A DNA stretch of 64,000 bases from [Phialemoniopsis] sp. UDSM-2020 (Eukaryota > Ascomycota > Sordariomycetes > Thyridiales > Thyridiaceae), in the NCBI GenBank assembly GCA_018873225.1, contig JAEILZ010000003.1:248001-312000 (forward strand), given 5' to 3'. Of this stretch, positions 23,260 to 33,294 are shown piece by piece. The notes under the pieces were generated by a model, which worked only from the letters and a program-made list of their open reading frames with translations, had not been told where the DNA came from and made no database searches. Made by a program: the position numbers and the translations under genes. Position 1 is the stretch's first letter, and each line of letters begins with the position of its first letter.

Positions 23260-24681
23260 TCAAATGGCATTCAAGATCTCGCCAGGCTCATAGCCCCAGA
23301 TGAGCTCCAGATCCTTGAGCCTCCACAGAGCTCCCCAGCCAGTAGCTTGTTCAACGTATTTGAGAATCTTGGCGATGGCGATCTGCTCAGTCGGATGACT
23401 GAAAAGCTGCCCCGCAACGTACAATGGCTGGATCGAGTTGATTAGATTCGCGAGATTGGGATTGGATCGTGCTATACCGCAGATTCTGCGAGCGTGCCAA
23501 GTGGGCACGTTGTAGGGGCTGGACGTGACGGCACCAGAAGGCATCATCTCGAGCATGACAATGCATGCAGTGTGATATGCTTCAGTGCTGGAAATAGCAG
23601 CCCAGTGGTGAAAGACAATCGTAGGAAACGGCGGTAGGTCGTCGGCAATGACTCGCTGGACCGGCTGCAGTGCTGGTGGGCGTGATTCATACCATTGTTG
23701 CAACGTGTCCCAGAGCTGTTGCCACTGATCGGCGAAAGAGAGGTCATCTTCTTGACCCTCAGCACTGGGACCTAACTCGAGCTGCTTGGTCTGGCGATAG
23801 AGCAGGTCGCAAGCTCTTGCACAAAGATACACAGCCCAGTTGCCATACATGCCGGGAGCGTGGGAAGAGCTCTGCACAAACAGAGAGGTGACTAGGTCCT
23901 CGCCAGCTCCTAGAGATCCGAGCGGACTCGCGGGGGCAGAGACAGGCACCCATTTGTCTAAGGGCATGACAGTGCTCCCTGCACCATCAGAGAGGAGTAC
24001 GCCGCAAAGGTCCATACGGGCAAAACACCAGAAGACGGCCTGCAGCAATCCGCCCGAGAAGCCATGTACGCCGAACAGACTGAACAGGCTGGCGCAGCCT
24101 TCGAGGTGTCGTTTCCAGTTGCGCGGCTGACCGGAGCTGAGCTCAAGAACGGCGAGGATGCAAGCCGTGATTAGCATCGCAGGGTCTTTAGCAGGCAGGC
24201 TGGACGCGAGTAGCCCTATGCTCTCCTGGTACAACAGAAGGCTGTCTGATCCCTCACGACAAGCCGACTTGCGCTCCATTTGGCAGGCTGAGACTGCCAG
24301 CATCGCATACAAGAGAGCGGGCGATCTACTTGCAAGGCGCGGAACCTCCATCCGGAAATGACGTTCCTCGTCAAACTTGTCCAGAAAAGGTGCAAATCGA
24401 TGTATCCAATTGCGGAGATAGTTGATGAGTCGAATTTTTGGAATTGAGGGCACCCGAGAAAAGTCGAATTCGCCTTCTGTCGGCTGGCGCTGCTGCGCGC
24501 CTTGTGAGAGGCCACCACTGACATGATCGGGAGTAAGGAAAAAGTCGCCTAAGGTGAAGTCACCTGCTTGGTTCCAAATACCGGTAGGCGAGCCCACAGT
24601 CGAGGCGCCTGCAAAGAGGACGCCATGAAGCTCCTCTTGAAGCTCGATGAATCGAGGGTTCAGCGAATATTCGTCGTCCAT
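23260..24681 (-). CDS. Fungal-specific transcription-factor-domain protein lacking a zinc cluster, about 473 aa
   Basis: Single exon from the ATG at 24681 (MDDEYSLNPRFIEL). The frame is open further upstream but without another ATG (GTG at 24729). The body resembles the fungal transcription factor regulatory domain (PF11951 type): a helical run with PSIPKIRLINYLRNWIHRFAPFLDKF, LLYAMLAVSACQMER and, near the end, WHARRICGIARSNPN. No Cys-rich Zn2Cys6 motif is found in the protein or in the 320 bp upstream, so either the DNA-binding domain is absent or it lies in an unrecognised upstream exon. It is divergent from a regulator that has a complete zinc cluster and convergent with ribokinase. A regulatory role for the nucleoside/ribose genes is inference. 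Confidence 0.82.
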   Translation of the reverse strand: MDDEYSLNPRFIELQEELHGVLFAGASTVGSPTGIWNQAGDFTLGDFFLTPDHVSGGLSQGAQQRQPTEGEFDFSRVPSIPKIRLINYLRNWIHRFAPFLDKFDEERHFRMEVPRLASRSPALLYAMLAVSACQMERKSACREGSDSLLLYQESIGLLASSLPAKDPAMLITACILAVLELSSGQPRNWKRHLEGCASLFSLFGVHGFSGGLLQAVFWCFARMDLCGVLLSDGAGSTVMPLDKWVPVSAPASPLGSLGAGEDLVTSLFVQSSSHAPGMYGNWAVYLCARACDLLYRQTKQLELGPSAEGQEDDLSFADQWQQLWDTLQQWYESRPPALQPVQRVIADDLPPFPTIVFHHWAAISSTEAYHTACIVMLEMMPSGAVTSSPYNVPTWHARRICGIARSNPNLANLINSIQPLYVAGQLFSHPTEQIAIAKILKYVEQATGWGALWRLKDLELIWGYEPGEILNAI

Positions 24682-25001
24682 GGCTGTGGCTGGGCGCTGG
24701 CTCGTTGAATTGAGAACAGCGGGGTCCACGTGTCTATCATCTCACGAGTCGTGAGCATCGTGTTCACATGCAGGCGACAAAGGCAAGGTGTTTCGTATGC
24801 ATCTGGCCTTGCTCCGTCGGGTGGTTCTGGGAAGAAGAGGCTTCCTGGCTAACCAGGGAGTGTCGTGAACGAGATTAGTCATCCCATCTGAGTCGTGCAC
24901 TCGCCAGCCACGTGATCACGCGGCGAACTTCAATCTTCACGTTCAAACCAAGTACATGTTTTTTACCACTTTCGGCCACTCTGACTAGAATCGGATTCGA
25001 C
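24682..25001. promoter_or_regulatory. Short divergent promoter between two regulator genes
   Basis: 320 bp shared by both starts. It contains CACGTG (24721-24726) and a second CACGTG-like ACGTGATCACG at about 24910, both E-box-like palindromic patterns; no functional claim beyond pattern. Confidence 0.45.
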
Positions 25002-26781
25002 ATGCCTGGTCAAGGCGCGGCGACGTCACGGAAGACAAGGGTGCGTACAGGTTGCACAGCTTGTCGAAAGCGACGGCGGAAATGCAAGTGAACACCAAAA
25101 GATCCCTGACTAGCGGCCACATAAACTGACCTGGCTCTGAAGGTGACGAGGAGAAGCCACAGTGTCGCAGCTGCGTGGCAAGAGGCTTGTCTTGCAAATA
25201 TCCAGCGCTCCAATTCCTCCCGTCCGCATACTCAGTCGCCTCCATCGGCAGAGCTGTGTCAGCAGACGCCTCTGATCATGCCGCAACCAGCGTTGCCGAT
25301 GAGTCGAGTGGTTACATACAAGAGCAGGACGATCTAAGTAACAGGTTACAACATGAGTTCAACTCAATGAGATCTACCGAGAGTGCCATCTTTGAGGATT
25401 CATCACCACACAACACTTCAGCGCCACAAAGCGAGCCTTTCTCGTTCGTTACGGAACTTGATCTGACTGAATCCTCGGCTTTGGGCGGACTCTGTCCCCC
25501 GGACGTTTTCGCGACCGAGGGCACCACAGCATTACTGCTGCATTTCAGATACCACATGATGCCATGCATTGATCTTGGCAACCTGGACCGAGACTTCAGC
25601 ACAAGCATGATGCGCTGTGTTGACCGCAGCACTACAGTCTTCAACGCGATCCTGTTGCTTGCTTTGCGCCATCTCGAAATCACAGGTCAGCTGGCGAATG
25701 ATCTGGTCTCGCCTGACCAGCTGCGTCTCAAACTCACCGCAGACATTACTACCATGCTCGATGCGGAGGACAAAAGTACTGCAATGACTGTGCAGGCACT
25801 CTTGAGTTTCGACAACTTCATACAGCTCTCCCCCGCTGACTGGGCAAATTTTAGATTGCCTAAGATTGGGATGGGAAATACGCTTCATGCACTCCATGAG
25901 CCCTTACAGACCCTGGCACGGTATGCATGCAGAATTGGTGAGTTAGTAACAGATCCCTTTCGTCCCCAAACCGTACTGCATGTGTTGCTTTCGTGTGCTG
26001 ACCGAGAGAAAGATCTAGCTGGGGCACTCCTTTCAAGGAGGAAGCCAAGGATGATTCATATGCAACCGGGGCCAAACAATCTAAACCAGGACTCTCCTCG
26101 AAAGGACCTGTTGATAGCCGCTTATGATGCGTGTGTGTCTCACCTTGCCGAGTGTCTCTACCTTGCAGGCTGTCATGATGAAGCCGAGGCCGGGGCTGGA
26201 GTATCACCGGCGTCAGACCAGTCTTATGAGTCGTCTTGTACAGAGCCTTCTATGCCGACTTCCAAGCGTCATGGACGCGGATATGGGTGGCGTGCCAGAA
26301 CTGGTACCAAGAACGGCCATCTTGGCTCCGACCAATACTTCATGTCAGCTCCCTCAAAGCAGGCCAGATCGATCCAAAAAACAAATCTTCCTTTCCCATA
26401 TACATTTTCACATCTCCAATGGCCCTACTTGCCAACGCAACATATCACATTACCTGCCTCTTACTTTTACCCCACAAACCGCGACCCCAGACATCCTTAC
26501 AAGTCCCGCAGAGCAGCGGCAGTTTACACACACGCAACGATCATACGACATCTTCGACATGGCACGCACAGCAGGTGGCTGGGATCGCAACCAGCAACGA
26601 CTTCATGGAGCAGTGGGATCCAATATTAGTCGCTGGTATACTGCTCGTGGCACGCAACATAGCTAATAATGCCCAGCAACTCGCTCTCATAGACTGCCTG
26701 CAAAACGTGGCGCGCGCCACTGGCCTGAAAGTCGACGACGAAATCAACAGCCTGCAAGAACATTGGAAAACATCACGCTGA
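25002..26781 (+). CDS. Zn2Cys6 transcription factor with a GC-AG intron; C-terminal frame unresolved
   Basis: Exon 1 is 25002-25083 and exon 2 begins at 25143. The join restores a perfect zinc cluster with Cys at residues 18, 21, 28, 35, 38 and 45 (CTACRKRRRKC then DEEKPQCRSC). The only intron consistent with this uses donor GCAAGT, not GT: the GT alternative at 25088 gives an immediate stop. The frame then runs through a fungal regulatory domain (LALRHLEI, LSFDNFIQLSPADWANFRLPK, HVLLSCADREKDLAGALL) to about 26170. The conserved C-terminus (LYRAFYADFQASWTRIWVAC to DEINSLQEHW) lies in a different frame that is open from about 26230 to 26781, and a third frame (RRQTSLMSRLVQS) also looks protein-like between them. 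A weak-signal intron or one or two frameshifts must be involved, so the gene may be damaged. Likely a nuclear regulator; targets unknown. Confidence 0.82.
25084..25142 (+). other. GC-AG intron inside the zinc-cluster codons
   Basis: 59 nt from GCAAGTGAAC to CTCTGAAG. It has GCAAGT, the consensus of the rare GC donor class, a branch-like AACTGAC near 25123-25130 and an AG acceptor at 25141-25142. It splits Cys28 after its first base. Confidence 0.85.
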
Positions 26782-26999
26782 TGTAGAGGGTGAATTACCA
26801 AGAAAACAAAATAAGCAATACCCAGCACCTGACGACCAGAGAGCTATATCTTAACAACAGTCTACATGGAGTCCATATACCCTCCAAGTGTCCATACTAG
26901 TTGTTTAAATAGAATCGTGATCGTAGGTCACACAAGCATTGGCCGTAACCCTATCGCTGAAGAAGGATGTGCTTTCGAATCAAGGACCGTCAAACAAGA

Positions 27000-29900
27000 C
27001 TAAGCATCGTCTTCTTCCTCCACGCCCTCCAATCCCTTCCGAAGCAATTCCCAGAGCTCTTCATGCCCATCGAATAAGGCCACATGATCCACAGTGAGAT
27101 TCAACGCGACCGATCCTACTACGGCTCCTTTTTGAACAAGCAGCTCCGCAGTTCCAAGAATCTTCTTGAAGTGATCCTCCTTGACCGAGCTTCCATAATA
27201 ACTAGTATGCCTGAAGAGAAATTGGATTGGCGTTCTCGAAGACGTCCGACCTTGATCTCCATATTCGGGGATGACAGCTTTTTCGTTAGGGTCTGCACCT
27301 CTATCGAGGAGTAGCTCAACCACTCTTGGACACGGCTCAATCCACCCTCGGTCGTAGTCCTTCTCCAGGAGCGCGACGTGCAGTGCCTTGTAGACGCCCC
27401 TTGAGGCCTTTTTAGGCGCCAAGTCTGCACTCCATGGTCTATCATCCGTCAATGTTCCGGTAATGTCGGCCCTAGCCTCCAGAAACATGCTGGTCATTTC
27501 CGCATCGCCTTGTCTCACAGCAGCGTGCAAGGGCGTCCACCCTAACCGATCTTTGTCGTTGACGTTGGCTCCGTGTTTCAGAAGCTCTTGCGCTACGTCT
27601 CGATTACTGGTAAAAGCAATGTTGAAAAGGAGAGTGTGTCCGTCTTTGTCCCTCGCGTCGACGGCACCCGCCTGACTCAAGGCAGTGACAAAACTGTGAC
27701 CAGGATTATTCTTATTGTCTAGTCCAGTTATGGAACATGCTCGGTGCAGCCAGTGGGATTCCGGAGCTGGGTGTGTGGTGCTGTAATTCCAGAGGCAGGA
27801 TAGATTGCTCGGTGACCGGCTCAGCAGAGCGAGTTGAAAACAGTCGAATCCATTCTTCGTTGTTTCGTAAGGGTTTGAGCCAGCATCGAGTAGCATCTGG
27901 AGAAGGTCAGTTGCGACTGCGCGCTTGACGGCGTGCTCCAGGGCGTCTATTCCGTCAACATCGACCCGGGCAATGTCAACCCCTGCGCCAACCAAAACCT
28001 GGAGTACGGAAAGATAGTCGCCGACAGCTAGGTAATTTGGAGTTTCCTTCCGACGGTCGCCTCTGGTGTAATAGTCTGGATCGTAGTCCTTTGCTGAACA
28101 AACAGCAACACATAATGGTACCTCAACACTCTCTTCTTCATCTGCGGTACTCTGAGGGGGGTTGACATCAGCACCGTTGTCGATCAGCATTTGTACGAGC
28201 TCCGGAACGCCCGCTCGAGTTGTCTTGATGAGCAGAGGATGAAGAGGTCTGTCAGTCTTGAAAGCCACTTCCACTTCGTACAACCGGCGGGCTACTACCC
28301 AATTTTCTGACGCCAAAGCCAAAGCGAGAACCGTTTCTTCATAAGAATGGGAATCGGCCTTCCGGCGGGGATAGGGAACACGATCGACATTACAAGCCTG
28401 AGGTCTAACACGGCATACGAGGTCCAGGTCGGCAGCATCAGTAAGACTAAGGACTAGTTCGAGAGTCTTCTCGATGGCTGCTGGGGGGATTTTGTACTCT
28501 TCTGCCTCATGGTCGATACCTCGCGTCCAATAAGTGTCCTGGCCCGATAGCGCGAATGGAGCCCTGGCGATGAGGTGAAGAGGCGTCATGCCACCTGGCT
28601 TTGCCCTGCCCAAACGAGCGCCTGAGTCTACGAGCAACTGGACGATCAGTGGGTCCCAGAGCCGTATCGCGATGTTCGCTGTTGTACCCTCATCCTTGTT
28701 GACTTCAAAGACTGAGGCACCATGCTGAATCAATGCTGTGCAAATTTCCAAGTTTTCCTTAGGGTAGTGTTGGGTTCTCCAGCCTCCGTGTTGAAGAAGT
28801 GCCATGAGGCTTGTCTCGCCCCCTTGGTCTTTAGCATCTATATTGACGCTGCCGGTTTGAAGAATGGCATTGACGACGCTGATAGAGCCTTGGCGACAGG
28901 CGTAATGCAGAGGCGTCCATCCTTTGTTGTCAACCTGGTTGACATCTGCCCCCTTCGAGATGAGCATGAGTGCGATTTCCGGGCTGCGCCGTGTACATGC
29001 TTTGTGGAGGTAGGTGCTGCCTCTAGAGCTGATAACGTCGTTATTGATATCCTGTCTCAAGTCTCCTTCGAGGTCGAGTAGCACCTTCACAAGAGCCACC
29101 TGTTCACCGTCAATGGCCCGCTCCAGTAGCTTGGACCGAAAGGTCGAAAAGGGATCACTCTCTTTCTTGTACAGCCAAAAGCCCCAGTCTTGTTTGCTCC
29201 TGACCCTCCACAGGGTTCGGAACAGCGGTTCAATGCTCGGGACGCTGCCAGGTCCCAGGCCATCGTAGAATCTGACCCCTTTTGACTTTCTCTCGGTACT
29301 CCGCATGAAATCAGAGAAGCCTTCGGAGTCCAAATTCTCTGCAGAGAGTTGAACAAGGCTCTTCGAGGTAGCGTACGGAGCTACTCGCCGCTTTGCTTCG
29401 ACGATAGAAAGAGTTTCCCGACTGTCCACCCACCGCAGGTAAGTAGTCTCGTTCGGATGTCTGACCCCTCTCTTTTCGATACACTCAAGTAGCAGCTGGA
29501 TAGTGACATCTTGGCCTGCAGAAATTGCCCAGTGTAGTGGGGTCATGCCATCTGCGTCAACTTGATGGACGTTCGCGCCCTCAGAAAGAAGCAAGTTCGC
29601 CATTTCGGCGTGACCTTTGATAGAGGCCCAGAAGAGCGGTGTCCAACCAGCGTGATCTAATGCATCAACGATAGCACCCCAACGCAGCAAGACTTTAGCT
29701 GACTCAACCTGTCCCATACTAGCAGCCCAATGCAAAGGCGTCCATCCGTGGGAGTCTTTGGCATTGATGTCGATCAGGGCCACTGCTGTTGGTTCTTGAT
29801 TGCCTTGAAGTGCACTTGAAAGGAGATCTGAGAGCCCCCAGTACGAGGCAACATGTAGGATTGAGGCACTGCTGGGAAGGCCAGCAAAGATGTCCTGCCC

Positions 29901-32082
29901 TACTACATGGCGGGAAGTGTAGCCAAAGTGCAGGACCTGCCAAGAGCCCTCGCGGATCTTATCGTTCCCCAGAACATGCTTTAGTTCCGATGCACAAATC
30001 TGTTCGGCGCTTCGGGCATGGTATCCATAAAAACGTGCGGCGTACTCTTGGAATGGGTGTGTTTGGAGCCGGTGCGCGAACTGCTCAAGAGATGTCGAAG
30101 GACCGTTCGCCGAGTCTGATTTTGAGAGATACGCCAAACATGCTCGACAAATGGTCAGTTCCGCGCTCGGGTCGATCCTCGCTTGATTCCTGTGAATGAA
30201 AGATCGAACACTCGAGTGGATGAATTCAACCGTTTGATCTGTCTTCGACAATCGTACAAGTCCCACGCAAGAGGACAGAATGGATTTGGGACTCTCGAGA
30301 TCTTCGTCGTCAATCTCTTCTTCGTCATCTTGTGCCGCTATAGCATGTTGAAGCTCCCGCATGGTCAAGTATCTTTTGGTGTTGGCAACCCAGTTCAAAG
30401 TCTTCAAGGCAAGCTCCCGCCGACCGGCATTGTTCTTCAGGATGCGATCGAATGTGCGCTGATATGCTTCTTCATGGTCCGATGGCAGAGCTTCGAGAAA
30501 CCTTCTGACTTTCTTGATAGTCGTAAGGCTGCAGATATGGTCCACCATGAGTCGAACAAGGAGAAAACTGTGGTGAGTGATGAGAACAGTGGACAGAGCC
30601 CCTTATAGAGTCAAACTTACGAGCCATCTGCGTGTTCGAACAGCCGTGAAGTGATATCTTCTTCCAGCTTATCTTCTATTAGATCATACTCGACCTCACT
30701 ATCTTCAAGCAGCCTCCACTTGACATAACGAAGAACGTCATCATGGTCTGGTCTAACGTCGATTTGCAGACATCCTTCCAGCTGTTTTCTGATCTCCGGG
30801 AGATCGCGGCTTGTAATTAAGACCTTCATACCGGAGAGCCTCATCGTCGACAGATGCCGGGCTAACTTTGACAGGTACTGGCACTCATCTAGACCATCGA
30901 GCACGACATACGTTGCTGGAGATACGTTGCAGACTGCTGCCAAGATCTGAACCAGGTCTTTGGGCAAAGGATCGACATTGGATATCGCGTGAGTTTTGTA
31001 CACTTGCGCAGCTTCGGGTACTGTTTCATTGCATTGGCTGAGGCCCTGGAAGACGAGGTGGCGGAGAAGATCCTGCAGAGAATCCTCGCTATTCTCTGCT
31101 CGGAAGAAGTGATATACTATGATAGCACCCTTTGGGGCCGCTTGCCTCACATCATCCAAGATCGCTGCTCTGCGAGTCGTTTAAGACAAAGTTCATGACA
31201 AGACATTGCAGAGGATCTAAACTTACGACAATATTGTTTTGCCAACCCCCGCTATCTAAAGGCATTAGCGCAGTGTGCATCTCAAAATACATTGGAGTCT
31301 GTACTAACGTTGTCCAGTTGCCCAGAGGCAGTTGTCTGAGCTGTCCCGCCATTTGAGATAGTTCACGCTTTTTAGAACGGCCGACCCAGTACCAGGGCAT
31401 TGTTGTTCACTGATGGATTCCGCCTGTTGCAGCATACATCTAGGCCGGAACCAGCCTAACATCTGCTTGAACTCGGTGTCTATAGTATGTTAGTACCGTT
31501 GATCGTAAATGAAACTTCGGGACTGTAGTACTAACCCTGCCGTTGGTCGCGCAACTCGCGATAGCTCGCAATGGAGACGGTGCTGCCGCAGCATCGGTCA
31601 GCGTCATTATGTTTTCACACAGTCCAATAAACAAGATGTGGAAATCCTACTCACAAGTTGTCAGCTAGCAATGCTGAAGAGAATAGGCTATGGTAGCGAT
31701 GGAGCATGACCACTTTCTTCTGCGTTTCCGCTTCAGAAAAGGGCCATACTAATGCATCTAGCTTCCCCATGATCCCCTTTCTAGCTAACTTTTCATCTAG
31801 CTTGGCCTTGATGTGCTTCAATTCGCTTAGACAATTGTTGATCGCGTCTTTGGAGATGTCTGCTTCCCGAATGGCGAGCAAGGACCCAAGTTCTTGCACT
31901 TCACTGGCCGTCTGCAGTCGAAGGAGAACAGATGTCAAAGCTGATAGTTCCTGGATGTAGGACGACCAGGCTTTGGACGAGCCTTTGACGCTGGCGACGT
32001 ACTGGTAGCTGACTTGCGATAATTGAATCGCAAGTGAAACTAGTCCAGCCACGGTCCCCGCAACACTGACTGGGTCACCCAT
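27000..32082 (-). CDS. NACHT-ankyrin STAND (NLR-like) protein, about 1595 aa
   Basis: Six exons (complement): 31655-32082, 31536-31582, 31309-31479, 31227-31251, 30621-31169, 27000-30567; all joins are in phase, total 1596 codons with stop. The start MGDPVSVAGTVAGL opens a helical fungal N-terminal domain (HeLo-like/STAND_N type, to about 140). NACHT follows: Walker A GQPGVGKT (214-221), Walker B VVLDGLDEC (about 312-320), then the helical region to about 560. Ankyrin repeats run from about residue 640 to 1570, with clear units such as GWTPLHWAASMGQVESAKVLL and GWTPLHYACRQGS; a non-ankyrin stretch of about 130 residues separates the first four from the rest. By family knowledge it is a cytosolic sensor whose ankyrins detect a ligand and whose N-terminus executes or signals. 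The P-loop is encoded by the 25-nt exon, and the preceding intron has TAG as its first full in-frame codon. Confidence 0.9.
31227..31251 (-). other. 25-nt microexon encoding the Walker A loop
   Basis: Flanked by GT-AG introns of 57 nt on each side (31252-31308 and 31170-31226). It encodes the end of codon Pro216 to the first two bases of Ser224, i.e. the whole GVGKTIL core. Its length is not a multiple of 3, so skipping it would shift the frame. Confidence 0.85.
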
Positions 32083-33294
32083 GGTACCTACACTCCTCGG
32101 CCTCTCGTATGGATGGTATGTGAGGAAGACCAATTCAAGATTATTCTTCTCAGGAAAGGTCGCATGGTTTGGTACATTGCTGTCGTGGGAATGATTGCTG
32201 TGGAATGACGGTGTGTCCTTGAAGGAATTGATTCAGCTGCGGGGTCCAATGTTGCTCAGCCTCACAAGCTTATGCAGGCTATGCCTTCTGCCTTGGGCAT
32301 CTCTGCATTACGAGGCTTTACCGAATAGTAGGGAAGTAATAGCCACTAGTCACCTTGTATCATTCTGAAAGCTGTTGTTCGTTGCTCATCATCGTCAGAT
32401 TTTATCGTGGGAGAGTGATCATCCAGAACTGTCATTATCAGAGACCATATACTTGGCGCCCAAGCCCCGCGACAACTTCTGTAGCAGCCCTGAGCAAGCA
32501 AATGTCTGCAAACCACAATAATTCCATAAGCCTGCCTCACAGGAGGATCTCCTTCCATAATTTGCAGCAAATAAATTTCCCGTATGCTGGTCTCAACTCG
32601 CGATTCTGATCTTACACTTGAGTCTGTGTACCATCCACAGTATTCACATGCATCAATCCCTCACTTCTTTCTGTCTTTGCCGGCGCGAAATTGCCGAAGA
32701 GTCCAAGGTCCCTGCGCGAGATGAGACTCTGTGACAGATCTCGAGGTGGAAATTTTGCGTCTGCCCGGAAACTGCCAGGCCCAGGGAAATAGTGTATCCA
32801 CATTCCAACTTCGACCAGTTCAAAGAGGTGGAAAAAGATAGCCAAGGCTTATGAACTTCCCCGCAACTTGATCTGCCAGAAGGAGACCCACAGTGCCCAA
32901 CAGGGGGGTTTAGCAGGGGCGGTGATCCTCCTAATAGACCAATATGCGTCATAGTAGTTAATTCTAGGTAAGTATGATGCTGCTGGTTGGCTGGTAGCCG
33001 TGCTCTGGATGATAGCCGTCTACCCGGTAACTCCGAGGTTTTCATGGGCTGAGAAATCCTTGTCTTGTTTCCACGATTGAACCTTTGCAGATCACTACAA
33101 GCCATAAGCGAAATTGTTGCATCGGTCTGAACGTGGGAAACCACACATGAGGGACTGGAACAAGACAGGCAAGCCATCCACACGCTGGTGAAATAGAACC
33201 AATAAAATAAACACCAAAGTCTGTATCTGCCAAGTTGGAAGCGTAAGCAGAGTAGTAAATCTCAAATCTGGGCCTTGAACTTGTATCCCTAAGA
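32083..33294. promoter_or_regulatory. Divergent interval between NACHT-ankyrin gene and esterase-like gene
   Basis: 1.2 kb separating the two divergent starts. Frames of up to 176 codons (minus strand, 32653-33183) have no recognisable domain. No repeat or RNA gene seen. Confidence 0.5.

Noticed and set aside
25938..26006. Possible 69-nt intron (GTGAGT...GAG) in the Zn2Cys6 regulator
   Set aside because: The stretch reads as conserved coding (HVLLSCADREKDL) and is in frame, so I treat it as exon.
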